From Acidovorax sp. Leaf191 (GTDB lineage: Bacteria > Pseudomonadota > Gammaproteobacteria > Burkholderiales > Burkholderiaceae_C): DNA of 64,000 nucleotides. Below the pieces are notes generated by a model. It was not told where the DNA came from and searched no databases. It worked only from the letters and a program-made list of their open reading frames with translations. The DNA lies in the NCBI RefSeq assembly GCF_001424425.1, contig NZ_LMPT01000001.1:546137-610136 (forward strand), in the 5' to 3' direction. Positions within the stretch are counted from its first letter, which is position 1. Each line of letters begins with the position of its first letter. The position numbers and the translations under genes are program-made. Shown piece by piece: positions 19,132 to 29,625 of the stretch.

Positions 19132-19668
19132 TCAGTTGCGGGCGGGGAATTCGCCTCGCAGCGCGATGCAGTAGTTCAGCACCAGGAAGGGCTGCCTGTT
19201 TTCGTGGGGCGTCGTCCCGCCGCTGGGCAGCAGCGTGTTGGGCGCCATCGGGGCCGAGGGGGTGCCGCCTGTCTGCATGTACTGGATGACACCGCTGCCT
19301 CCGCGTGCATCGCGGCTCAGGTAGCTGTTGCTGTCGGGTGCTGGCAGGGTGCCGATGTTGTTCATGCCGGTGATCTGGTGGTTGTGCATCGGCATTTCGG
19401 TGGACAGCAGCGTCACGCTGTCGGACCCTGCGATCTCGCCCCAAAACCATTGGCTCAGGCCCGGGCTCTGCCCGGGAGAGACGATCACGCGGCCTTGCAG
19501 GTCGGGCAGTCCGAACGTGGTCTTGCCGTCCCCTCCGTACGTGGTGCCCAGTATCGAGAACAAGGCCGTGTTGCTGGTGATGGGCAGCACCTGGCCGTTG
19601 CACAGCGCCCAGTCCTTGGGCGCGAAGCTGAAGGGAAATGCCCGGATTTCTCCAATGAACTGATCCAT
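19132..19668 (-). CDS. Tail-collar-domain protein, microcystin-dependent-protein-like (third copy)
   Basis: 178 residues from ATG 19668, which follows CAGGAGAAT. The N-terminus matches the phage tail collar domain: IGEIRAFPFSFAPKDWALCN, NTALFSILGTTYGGDGKTTF and LPDLQGRV. A mid-protein EMPMHNHQI and a C-terminal QPFLVLNYCIALRGEFPARN complete the pattern of the bacterial MdpB-like group. Tail collar proteins form trimeric tail-fibre attachments in phages, but MdpB-like members occur outside prophages. It lacks a signal peptide. It is last of three paralogues, 16 nt after the second and 75 nt before a sulfotransferase. Confidence 0.9.
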   Translation of the reverse strand: MDQFIGEIRAFPFSFAPKDWALCNGQVLPITSNTALFSILGTTYGGDGKTTFGLPDLQGRVIVSPGQSPGLSQWFWGEIAGSDSVTLLSTEMPMHNHQITGMNNIGTLPAPDSNSYLSRDARGGSGVIQYMQTGGTPSAPMAPNTLLPSGGTTPHENRQPFLVLNYCIALRGEFPARN

Positions 19669-19684
19669 ACGATTCTCCTGTTGC

Positions 19685-20212
19685 TCAGTTGCGGCTGGGG
19701 AAAATGCCTTCGAGGGCAATGATGTAGTTGATGGCCATGCTGGGCATGATGTTGTCGTGCGGCTGGCTGCCACCCGCGACCGTCACGGCAGTGGGCGCCA
19801 TGGCCTGGGGCTTGGGGTCGGTGCCGGGCACCGGGCCGTAGAGGTTGTCGGTGCCGGTCTGCGCGAACAGCATGCCGCTCGCCCGGGCGCTGGTCGCCGT
19901 GGCGGAGGTGGCGTTGAACGTGTGCGTGTGCTGGGGCAACTGCTGGGTGAGCAAGGTGACGCTCTCGCTGCCGTACAGCTGCGACACCACGCGGGGGGTC
20001 AAGCCGAGGCCCGTGCCCTGCCCGACCGGCACCCGCCCGCACAAGTTCGGCAGGGCGAAAGTGTTCTGGCCGTCGCCCCCATACCGGATGCCGATGAGCA
20101 CGTAGAGGGTCTGGTATTCACTGATGCTGAGCAAGGCTCCGTTGCACAGCGCCCATCCCCGCGGCGCGAAGTTGCCGGCAAAGAGACGGATATCTCCGAC
20201 ATAGCTTTCCAT
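19685..20212 (-). CDS. Tail-collar-domain protein, microcystin-dependent-protein-like (second copy)
   Basis: 175 residues from ATG 20212; an in-frame extension to 20257 would overlap the upstream gene. Collar motifs present are VGDIRLFAGNFAPRGWALCN, YQTLYVLIGIRYGGDGQNTF and LPNLCGRVPVGQG. The variable middle contains QLPQHTHTF, and the protein ends in MAINYIIALEGIFPSRN. It differs from its neighbours most in the segment between the His-rich motif and the C-terminal strand, while the collar core is conserved. 22 nt separate it from the first copy. Confidence 0.9.
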   Translation of the reverse strand: MESYVGDIRLFAGNFAPRGWALCNGALLSISEYQTLYVLIGIRYGGDGQNTFALPNLCGRVPVGQGTGLGLTPRVVSQLYGSESVTLLTQQLPQHTHTFNATSATATSARASGMLFAQTGTDNLYGPVPGTDPKPQAMAPTAVTVAGGSQPHDNIMPSMAINYIIALEGIFPSRN

Positions 20213-20234
20213 GGTGGGTCTTTCAGTCAGTCGT

Positions 20235-20753
20235 TCAATTGCGGGAAGGGAAGACACCGGTCACCGCGATGCAGTAGTTCAGCACCAGGGACGGCTGGCA
20301 GTTATCGTGCGGCTGGCCTGCGCCTTCCGTGCTGACGCAGCCAGGCGCCAGCGCCTGCACGGGGCTCGAGGCATCTGCATACAGGTTCACGGGATTGCCC
20401 CCTGCGACAGCCGAGCCGACCAGGGCGCCGGTGAATTCGGCGCTGTTGGCATTGCCTGCGGACGCCATCACGGCGTGGATGTGCGCGGGCATCTCACTCG
20501 CTACCAGACTCACTGTCTCCGAGCCTCCCAGGCTGCCGTACGGAGTAGCCTGCGCGGCATGCCGCACAGACCGTCCGCGCAGGTCCGGAAGCTGGAAGTT
20601 GGTCGTGCCGTTGCCGCCGTAGGTGACGCCCAGCAAGGTGAACAGGGCCTGGTTGGTGCTGATGGCCAGCGTCTGCCCTTGGCACAGCATCCAGCCCTTG
20701 GGCGGCCATTCGTAGGGCAGGAGGCGGATTTCTCCGAGGTAAGGGGTTGCCAT
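20235..20753 (-). CDS. Tail-collar-domain protein, microcystin-dependent-protein-like (first copy)
   Basis: 172 residues. Collar motifs: LGEIRLLPYEWPPKGWMLCQ, NQALFTLLGVTYGGNGTTNF and LPDLRGRSV, then EMPAHIHAVMAS and C-terminal SLVLNYCIAVTGVFPSRN. All three copies end in a near-identical xFPxRN, which suggests a shared terminal strand or a recognition tag. It is the first of the triplet, 63 nt after the GNAT gene. No capsid, terminase, baseplate or integrase gene is nearby, so this is not a prophage remnant of ordinary kind. Confidence 0.9.
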   Translation of the reverse strand: MATPYLGEIRLLPYEWPPKGWMLCQGQTLAISTNQALFTLLGVTYGGNGTTNFQLPDLRGRSVRHAAQATPYGSLGGSETVSLVASEMPAHIHAVMASAGNANSAEFTGALVGSAVAGGNPVNLYADASSPVQALAPGCVSTEGAGQPHDNCQPSLVLNYCIAVTGVFPSRN

Positions 20754-20816
20754 GGGGCTCAGCCTTTCGTTATGGTGGAAATGAACGAGGGTTTCGCGCG
20801 TGGGTCTTCATGCGCT

Positions 20817-21317
20817 TCACGGGGGGAGAGGGCGCCACAGCATCCGCCATTGAACCGGTTGCTGCTCGGTGGCTTCGAACCCCAGCGCCAGGTACAGGCG
20901 AAGGGCGGGTTGATTCAGAGGGTCCACGGACAATGTGACAGCTTGACGACCCATCTCGCGCGCCTGGGCCTGCACCTGCCGGACCAGCGTGCGCCCATGG
21001 CCGCAGCCGCGCGAGTGCGGCGCCACCGCGAGGTCCACGATGTGCAGCGTGTCGTCGTCATCGTCGAGCACCAGGGCGCCGATGGGTTCGTGGCCGGCCA
21101 GCGCGATCAGTGTGCGGGCCTGCGGAAAGCGGCGTCCGTAGTCTGCCTGCCGGAAGGCGTACTGCTGGTCCACCAGCGCTTGCAGCGCGGCCGGCGGAAG
21201 GCCCAGTGCATGCAGGTGTGCGCAGTGCGAATCGAAAAGCGCGCGCAGGAACGGCGCATCCTGCGCGCCGCCCGGGCGCGTGTGCAAGAGCAGTGGGGAC
21301 TGCGTATCAGCCAGCAT
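20817..21317 (-). CDS. GNAT family N-acetyltransferase
   Basis: 166 residues from ATG 21317, which overlaps the end of the upstream sulfotransferase by 11 nt. The acetyl-CoA motif appears as LHIVDLAVAPHSRGCGHG then RTLVRQVQAQA (an R/QxxGxG-type loop), and the C-terminal VDPLNQPALRLYLALGF element is typical of GNAT motif B. The acceptor is unknown: GNATs modify protein N-termini, lysines or small amines. Its place in the operon between a sulfotransferase and the tail-collar triplet suggests a role in modifying one of the operon's products, which is inference. Confidence 0.88.
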   Translation of the reverse strand: MLADTQSPLLLHTRPGGAQDAPFLRALFDSHCAHLHALGLPPAALQALVDQQYAFRQADYGRRFPQARTLIALAGHEPIGALVLDDDDDTLHIVDLAVAPHSRGCGHGRTLVRQVQAQAREMGRQAVTLSVDPLNQPALRLYLALGFEATEQQPVQWRMLWRPLPP

Positions 21318-22485
21318 TTGCCACCTCGGGTTCGGGCGCTGCCTGCTCCGCCGGGGACACCAGCGCCCGGTGCAGCGAAGACAGCCGCTGCGCAATGGCC
21401 CGGGACTCGGCGGCATCGAACACCGCGGCCTTGGCGCTGCCATCCGGCTGGAAGCGGATATCCGGAAGCTTGGCGTTGCGCTGCATGCGCTGGGCGATCC
21501 GCTGCTGGCCTTGAGCATCGCAGCGCAGGCCGAACATCCCGGCGACCTGGCGCACGGTGTTGCCGTTCAGCTGGCGGTAGTCGATGCAGGTGGTGTGTGG
21601 CTCTGCAGGGAGCGCCAGCATGCCCTCCATCAGGCCGTGGAGCACGCGGATGCGGTGCTCCAGCACCGAGGCATTTGCGGACACCATGAACACCGGCGCC
21701 ACGCCGGCGAGCGATGGGTCCCCCGACATGTGCCGGCCCGCCTGCGCGTGGTGGGACGCGAGGATTTCCACGGGGTCGCGCACCAGCGCCACGATGGGGA
21801 CGGCGGGGTACGCACTGCGCAGCATCCGTGCATGGAAGATGTCCCACGCATTCCACTTGATGACCACCCGGCGGCCTGGAAAAAGGCTGGCCTTCACATC
21901 GATCAGGCATTCGACGCCAGCGCGCTTCTCTTCAGGACTCAGCGCTGGGTCGACCAGCACCTCGGTGAGCACCGGGGACTCGGAGAAGACTGCCGCTTCG
22001 TCCAGCTCCGACAGGCAGCCGGACAGCAGCGTGGAGCCGCAGCGCGACAGGTGAAGGATGAACCCCGCGGGCCGGGCCCGGGGCACCCGCCGGGCGCAGG
22101 CCGCCAGGGCGCGCAAGGAGGTCCGGGGCGTGATCAGCTGGTTCAGCGTGGTGCTTTGCCAGCAGCGGCTCAGGTACTCGTCGTGGAAGGGTTCGGTGGG
22201 TGCGCCATCGGGCAGGCACCAGTGCAGGTGCTGGCCGCGAGCGTGGTAGCTGCGGGGCAGCCAGATCCCAGCCATGCCGGCAGCCACCTCGTCGGGCAGG
22301 TTGTCGCGGTTCAACGCGTCGAGGGCCTGCAGGATGTCCGCGTCGCTGTGGCCGCCTGCACCCCAGAGGCCCCGCAGCGCAGCCAGCAGGTCCACCACGG
22401 ACCGGGCTTGCCGGCACAGCGCCAGCTGCTGCGGCGAGCCGAGCAGCGTGTGGTAGGCGTGCCGCAGGTCAAGCACCGAACGCAC
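21307..22485 (-). CDS. Sulfotransferase family protein with extra N-terminal domain (upstream copy)
   Basis: 392 residues. The first ~135 form a helical domain I do not recognise, with a conserved-looking WLPRSYHARGQHLHWCLPDG segment. The sulfotransferase core begins at about 140 with the PAPS loop FILHLSRCGSTLLSGCL (residues 142-158). A 3'-phosphate-type IVALVRDPVEILASHHAQ follows. The core is distinct from the downstream sulfotransferase, which has its loop at residue 9. It overlaps the upstream hydroxylase gene by 17 nt and the GNAT gene by 11 nt, indicating tight coupling. The substrate is unknown. Confidence 0.85.
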   Translation of the reverse strand: MRSVLDLRHAYHTLLGSPQQLALCRQARSVVDLLAALRGLWGAGGHSDADILQALDALNRDNLPDEVAAGMAGIWLPRSYHARGQHLHWCLPDGAPTEPFHDEYLSRCWQSTTLNQLITPRTSLRALAACARRVPRARPAGFILHLSRCGSTLLSGCLSELDEAAVFSESPVLTEVLVDPALSPEEKRAGVECLIDVKASLFPGRRVVIKWNAWDIFHARMLRSAYPAVPIVALVRDPVEILASHHAQAGRHMSGDPSLAGVAPVFMVSANASVLEHRIRVLHGLMEGMLALPAEPHTTCIDYRQLNGNTVRQVAGMFGLRCDAQGQQRIAQRMQRNAKLPDIRFQPDGSAKAAVFDAAESRAIAQRLSSLHRALVSPAEQAAPEPEVANAG

Positions 22486-23107
22486 CTTCCTGGATGCGGC
22501 GCACCAGCCACGGGTTGGCCACGCAGTCCATGACCAGGTGCGTGCGTGCCGCCCGGCTGCGATTCACCACCGCGTGCTCCTCGTCGGCGTTGAAGTACCA
22601 GAACTCGCCTTCGCGCATGGGCACTTCCTGGCCTGCGACGAGGAAATGCACACCAGGATGGGTCCAGACCGGCACATGCAGGCGCGCCTCGCCGCAGCCC
22701 AGGTGCAGGCCATGGTCCCGGTGGGGCTTGATGCTGGCGCCCGCATGCAGCCGCATCAGCCGCGCGGACTTCAGCGGGCACTCCAGCCGGGCCATCAGTT
22801 GCCGGATGGCAGGGCAATCCTGCAGTACCGGCAGGTCGTTCCAATCGCGGGCTCCGTCGTTCAGGGCAAAGCCCTGCAGGATGGGGTGCGCCGCGACATG
22901 CTGGCTCTGGCAGCGCAGCGGCAACACGTCCCATGCGCCGTCGTAGTCACCCCGGTTGACGTGGGGCAGCCAGCTGCGTGCCATCAGCTGCGAGACTTCA
23001 TCCTGCAGCGCGGTGATGGGCACGGGTATGCGCAGGCGCGAGAACAGCGGCCCGCGCACTCCCTGCGCCTCGGCGGGCGCGGCCGCAAGGGCCATGGGCA
23101 TGCTCAT
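22469..23107 (-). CDS. Aspartyl/asparaginyl beta-hydroxylase-like 2-oxoglutarate oxygenase
   Basis: 212 residues. The double-stranded beta-helix iron site is visible: H129-x-D131 in [10 protein letters not shown] and the distal His178 in [27 protein letters not shown] and GEFWYFN are family-typical strands. The AspH-like family hydroxylates Asp/Asn side chains or small molecules using Fe(II), O2 and 2-oxoglutarate. No signal peptide or TM helix is present, so it is cytoplasmic. It overlaps cysC by ATGA and the next sulfotransferase by 17 nt. The substrate could be a product of this operon, but nothing in the sequence proves it. Confidence 0.87.
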   Translation of the reverse strand: MSMPMALAAAPAEAQGVRGPLFSRLRIPVPITALQDEVSQLMARSWLPHVNRGDYDGAWDVLPLRCQSQHVAAHPILQGFALNDGARDWNDLPVLQDCPAIRQLMARLECPLKSARLMRLHAGASIKPHRDHGLHLGCGEARLHVPVWTHPGVHFLVAGQEVPMREGEFWYFNADEEHAVVNRSRAARTHLVMDCVANPWLVRRIQEGAFGA

Positions 23108-23787
23108 GGCAGCGGCACGTGATCGGCTTCACGCGGGAGATGGGCTTGGGCTACGCGCTGTACGATGGTGGGCATCGTGTCTTGTGAAGGCTCCAGCAAG
23201 GCCAGCATCCGGCCCACGCAGGCATCGATGGAAAGCTGGTCCGTGCGCAGTGCAAGGTCGGGTGCGAGCGGGGGCTCGTAGGGTGAGTCGATGCCCGTCA
23301 GGTGTGACAGGGCGCCGCTGCGTGCCTTCTGGTACAGGCCCTTGGTGTCGCGCTGCTCGGCCACTGCGAGCGGTACATCCACGAAGACCTCCAGGAAGTC
23401 GCCGGGTGCGAACAGGTCTCTGGCCGCTTGGCGCTCCGCGCGGAAGGGGGAGATGAAAGCCACCAGCACCAGCACGCCCGCATCGACGAAGAGCCGCGCC
23501 ACCTCGGCCACGCGGCGAATGTTCTCCACGCGGTCCGCGTCCGAGAACCCCAGATCCTTGCACAGGCCGCGCCGCACGTTGTCGCCGTCGAGCACATAGG
23601 TGCGCCTCAGGCCCCGGTGAAGCTCCACTTCCAAGGCGTTCGCCAGCGTGGATTTGCCCGCACCGGACAGCCCGGTGAACCAGACCACCCGCCCGCCATG
23701 CCCGGCCAGTTGCTCCCGGTCTTCACGCAGCACGCTGAAGGTCTGAGGGGTTACTGCGGATTGACGGTGGAGATCTTGGGGTGGCAT
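23104..23787 (-). CDS. cysC: Adenylylsulfate (APS) kinase
   Basis: 227 residues from ATG 23787; the longer frame upstream reads through the promoter region. The P-loop GLSGAGKST is at 39-47. The APS-binding [16 protein letters not shown] follows near 67, then [13 protein letters not shown] and the [16 protein letters not shown] lid segment. It phosphorylates APS to PAPS, the donor for sulfotransferases. A stand-alone CysC fused to no CysN, leading an operon with two sulfotransferases, points to a dedicated PAPS supply for sulfation rather than assimilation. The C-terminal ~25 residues are an extra tail. It is the promoter-proximal gene of the nine-gene operon. Confidence 0.93.
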   Translation of the reverse strand: MPPQDLHRQSAVTPQTFSVLREDREQLAGHGGRVVWFTGLSGAGKSTLANALEVELHRGLRRTYVLDGDNVRRGLCKDLGFSDADRVENIRRVAEVARLFVDAGVLVLVAFISPFRAERQAARDLFAPGDFLEVFVDVPLAVAEQRDTKGLYQKARSGALSHLTGIDSPYEPPLAPDLALRTDQLSIDACVGRMLALLEPSQDTMPTIVQRVAQAHLPREADHVPLP

Positions 23788-23868
23788 GAGAACGTAACAG
23801 GCATTGCGAGCGTTGCAAACAAGGGTGCAGGGGGTTTGTGCGTGAATATGTGCGAATCCACTTGCGCA

Positions 23869-23905
23869 CACAAGAAAAAAAATGACAGGTGTTATTTTTC
23901 TTGTG
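23869..23905. promoter_or_regulatory. A/T-cored inverted repeat upstream of the sulfation operon
   Basis: CACAAGAAAAA (23869-23879) and TTTTTCTTGTG (23895-23905) are perfect 11-bp inverted repeats, extendable with GCG on both sides allowing a 2-nt slip. They sit in a notably AT-richer stretch between the cysC start (23787) and uvrA. The stem is too AT-rich for a standard terminator, so an operator is more likely. Which gene it controls cannot be told. Confidence 0.45.
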
Positions 23906-23966
23906 CGACACGTGCACCGACGGACCCCTGTGCTGTCAAACAACGGTGCGGTTAGAGGCCCCGTCC

Positions 23967-27092
<3,126 letters not shown>

Positions 27093-27184
27093 TCATTAAA
27101 TTACGCAAAGTAACAACAAACACATTAAAGAAACAGGTTTGAGTCCCAGCGGCCTCGAGAATCGCCCCGAGATTTTCATGGCTA

Positions 27185-28081
27185 GTGGGGGATTTTTTGG
27201 GTGAAATAATCAAGACGGATGTGGTGAAGCTGCAGGAGCAACTTGAGAAAAGGTTGCCATCTGTGGCTCTGTTTCAACTTGCGGATATTCCCGGCGTGAT
27301 GCGCTCACGACTTGGATGGCCTGTGGCGGCTTCATTCATGGACAGGTGGTTCAGAAGTCCAAAGTTTGAAATGAGCTTGGACATGAAGCGTGGTGGAGCA
27401 TCTCCTTACCTCTTGCACCAACTGCCCGAAGAAAGGTTGGAGGAAAATCTGGCCACGATGACATGGGCCCTTGGGTTCCCAAGAGTGCGTGCGGCCATGC
27501 TTGATCTGCAGATGAATTGGGCAACTGCACGGGGTTTGAAGTTACTCCGGCAACGAATTTTGAAGCAAGGTATAGGAAAAACCGGTTGTTGGCGCTTCGG
27601 AGATCTCGGTCGTCCAGCTAAAGAAGTTGATAACAGCTGTCAAGTGAATTTTGCGGGGGTTGGAAAACTCAGCGATCCCATGGATGATTTCTATGCTGCA
27701 TTGGGAGAGGCATCAATCAAGATGGCTATTTCAGGAATCGTCACCTCAAACACTGTAAGCAGAGTGACGATTGAAGTGGACGAGCTCGGCTTCTATCTGC
27801 GCGATACGTATGACTTCAATGACGACTTGTTCATTTCTCAACCCCTAGGGTTCTGGAGTTTCAATGGGGTTGAGCGTAATGCCAGATTTGCAAATGATGT
27901 TTTCACCACCCCAAGATTTGTTCACGATAGAAATGTCGAAGAGGTACGTGGCCGAAGATATCTGGTCCAAAACAAACACTTTCGTCTATGGCGTGAGCAG
28001 CATGGACGTGGCGGTGACTTTATGGTTATTTCGGACATGCACCGAATAAAACTTCCGAAAACCATTAAATATGATTTTTGA
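27185..28081 (+). CDS. DUF6402-like protein in a low-GC patch
   Basis: 298 residues from a GTG at 27185; no good ribosome site precedes it, so the start is uncertain. Base composition is much lower in GC than both neighbours and codon use is unlike them. Motifs that I associate with DUF6402 are FMDRWFRSPKF, MTWALGFPRVRA, DDFYAALGEASIKMAI, YLRDTYDFNDD, QPLGFW and NKHFRLWREQHGRGGDF. The family is often found near type VI secretion or polymorphic-toxin loci; its activity is unknown to me. It lies between uvrA and an unrelated hydrolase, paired with a small membrane protein, consistent with horizontal acquisition. Confidence 0.75.
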   Translation: MGDFLGEIIKTDVVKLQEQLEKRLPSVALFQLADIPGVMRSRLGWPVAASFMDRWFRSPKFEMSLDMKRGGASPYLLHQLPEERLEENLATMTWALGFPRVRAAMLDLQMNWATARGLKLLRQRILKQGIGKTGCWRFGDLGRPAKEVDNSCQVNFAGVGKLSDPMDDFYAALGEASIKMAISGIVTSNTVSRVTIEVDELGFYLRDTYDFNDDLFISQPLGFWSFNGVERNARFANDVFTTPRFVHDRNVEEVRGRRYLVQNKHFRLWREQHGRGGDFMVISDMHRIKLPKTIKYDF

Positions 28082-28103
28082 CCACGTAGGGTTTATTTAA
28101 TCC

Positions 28104-28493
28104 GTGAAAATTAATAGATTGACAATTTCTGGGTTGGCCTTTTTGCTTGTTGCAATTCTGTTGATTCTAGATGGATTTTTTCTCAAGTTGCAATCCCGTC
28201 ATCTCAGCCCCCATGGTGTCTATCAACTTGATTATTATCAGCCATCTCTGCTTCAACGATTGTTTCACAAGGACTTGAGAGACCCTGCGGTCGTGCGTCT
28301 CTATCGCGTTGAGCCGATGGAGTTGCTGGGTGAGAGTGAGGTCGTCGATCTTTCTGGAGGAGTAGAAATTGCTTGGCTTCTCGATCCGCCTTTTGCTTTT
28401 GGAGAGGTTTGGGGAGCACAGGATGCGGTTTTTCATAAAATACCTCCCGAATGCACTTCAATATCCAAAATACCGAGCTGTCTTGAAAACTGA
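28104..28493 (+). CDS. Small membrane-anchored protein downstream of the DUF6402-like gene
   Basis: 129 residues from a GTG at 28104, 22 nt after the preceding gene. One N-terminal hydrophobic helix (about residues 8-27, ISGLAFLLVAILLILDGFF) is followed by a ~100-residue domain with SPHGVYQLDYYQPS and VVRLYRVEP elements. It has the same low GC as its neighbour, so the two probably arrived together. Orientation would place the domain outside the cytoplasm. It may be a partner or immunity protein, but I recognise no family. It converges with the hydrolase gene, whose stop is 14 nt beyond. Confidence 0.65.
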   Translation: MKINRLTISGLAFLLVAILLILDGFFLKLQSRHLSPHGVYQLDYYQPSLLQRLFHKDLRDPAVVRLYRVEPMELLGESEVVDLSGGVEIAWLLDPPFAFGEVWGAQDAVFHKIPPECTSISKIPSCLEN

Positions 28494-28507
28494 CGGCTTT
28501 GTCCATC

Positions 28508-29488
28508 TCATTGCCCCAGCAGGCGCGCCACCAGCGGGTCCAGCGAGGCCATGAAGGCCTCCACTGCGCGGGCGTAGCCGCTGTCCAGGCCCAGCTCGCC
28601 GTTGATCTCGCCGTGTTCGAGCGGCTCGGGCAGGACCTCGGCGCGCACGCCCAGGGTGGCGGCCTGGCGCGCCATGGCCTCGGCCTGCAGGCAGGGCTGG
28701 TCGGGGCGCTCGGTGGAGCACACGAGCTGGTAGGGCGGAGCGCCGGCCACGAGCTGGTGGAAGGGCGACAGCAGCGTCCAGGTGGCCAGGTTCGTGCCGA
28801 AGGCCTCGTCGTACAGGCGGGCATGCGGCGCGGCCATGAGGCGCGGCACGTTCAGCACCGCGCTGTCCAGCGACACCGTGCCCAGCCAGGGCCAGGCGCC
28901 CTGGCGCTGCGCGAACGCGGGCTGCGCGTTGATCAGCGACACCAGGTGGGCCCCCGCGGAGTGGCCCATCAGGATGAAGCGGCCGGGGTCGGCGCCCCAC
29001 CCGGGCGCGCGCTGCTGGGCTGCGGCCAGCGCCTGGGCCACGTCGTAGGCCTGCTGCGCCACGGGGGTGTCGGGCAGCATGCGGTAGTTGATGGAGACGA
29101 ACACGAAGCCACGCGCCACCCAGCGCGCCACCTTGTTCTCCACGACCTTCGGCATCGCCTTGTCGCCGGTGCGCCAGGCGCCGCCGTGCACCATGAAGAT
29201 CACCGGTGCGCGCAGGCCGGCCGGGCGCGCGTCCGCGGGCGGCAGGTACACGTCCATGCGCTGGCGTGCGTCGCTGCCGTAGGGCAGGTCGGCCAGCTTC
29301 TGCACGCCGGCGGGCAGCGGCGCCGGGTTCTGCAGCGCGCGCTCCAGCAGCCGGGCACGCAGGCGGGCGCCGGGCGTGGCGGGCGCGTCGGAGGACTGGG
29401 CATGCGCCGGGGCGAGGGCCAGCAGGGCGGCACTGGCCAGTGCACACAGCAGGGCTGGGGCAGAGCGGAAGAAGGTGGCGGCAGACAT
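28508..29488 (-). CDS. Secreted alpha/beta hydrolase (carboxylesterase / BD-FAE type)
   Basis: 326 residues from ATG 29488, opening a signal peptide that ends at APAHAQ (about residue 30); an upstream extension lacks sense. The oxyanion motif HGGAW is at 101-105 and the nucleophile elbow GHSAG has Ser177. A candidate catalytic His lies in PLEHGEINGEL near the C-terminus, and an Asp in CSTERPDQPC. DVYLPPADAR and VSINYRMLP match the kynurenine-formamidase/feruloyl-esterase-like hydrolase group. It should act on esters in the periplasm; the substrate is unknown. It is divergent from a two-component pair, with shared regulatory DNA between. Confidence 0.9.
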   Translation of the reverse strand: MSAATFFRSAPALLCALASAALLALAPAHAQSSDAPATPGARLRARLLERALQNPAPLPAGVQKLADLPYGSDARQRMDVYLPPADARPAGLRAPVIFMVHGGAWRTGDKAMPKVVENKVARWVARGFVFVSINYRMLPDTPVAQQAYDVAQALAAAQQRAPGWGADPGRFILMGHSAGAHLVSLINAQPAFAQRQGAWPWLGTVSLDSAVLNVPRLMAAPHARLYDEAFGTNLATWTLLSPFHQLVAGAPPYQLVCSTERPDQPCLQAEAMARQAATLGVRAEVLPEPLEHGEINGELGLDSGYARAVEAFMASLDPLVARLLGQ

Positions 29489-29570
29489 GGTGGACAACTC
29501 CGAAGAAGAAGGGATGCCTGCATGGTGCGGCTTCCACGCCCGGCTGCGGGTTGCGCCGCCGTGCCAAGTG

Positions 29571-29616
29571 ATGACAAGGTATGACAGCGCCGTCACAGGC
29601 CGTCACCGCCTGTCAT
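29571..29616. promoter_or_regulatory. Five half-sites at exact 10-bp spacing between hydrolase and response regulator
   Basis: The stretch reads as consecutive 10-mers beginning ATGACA (29571), ATGACA (29581), CGTCAC (29591), CGTCAC (29601) and TGTCAT (29611). That is two direct TGACA half-sites then three in reverse orientation (GTCA), all phased one helical turn apart. OmpR-family regulators bind tandem half-sites with 10-11-bp spacing, so autoregulation by the adjacent response regulator is plausible. It ends 9 nt before that gene's start. Confidence 0.5.
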
Positions 29617-29625
29617 GATCCGCGC

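Noticed and set aside
19132..20753. Tail-collar triplet read as a prophage remnant
   Set aside because: No terminase, capsid, baseplate, lysis or integrase genes are nearby, and the genes are embedded in a metabolic-enzyme operon.
27130..27185. tRNA-3'-end-like sequence (GTTTGAGTCCCAGCG) as an attachment site next to the low-GC pair
   Set aside because: No cloverleaf or acceptor stem can be formed and no partner repeat was found on the other side of the pair.
28458..29606. 382-residue alternate minus-strand frame over the hydrolase
   Set aside because: Out of frame with the intact hydrolase that has HGGAW and GHSAG; Arg/Ala/Gly-rich shadow.
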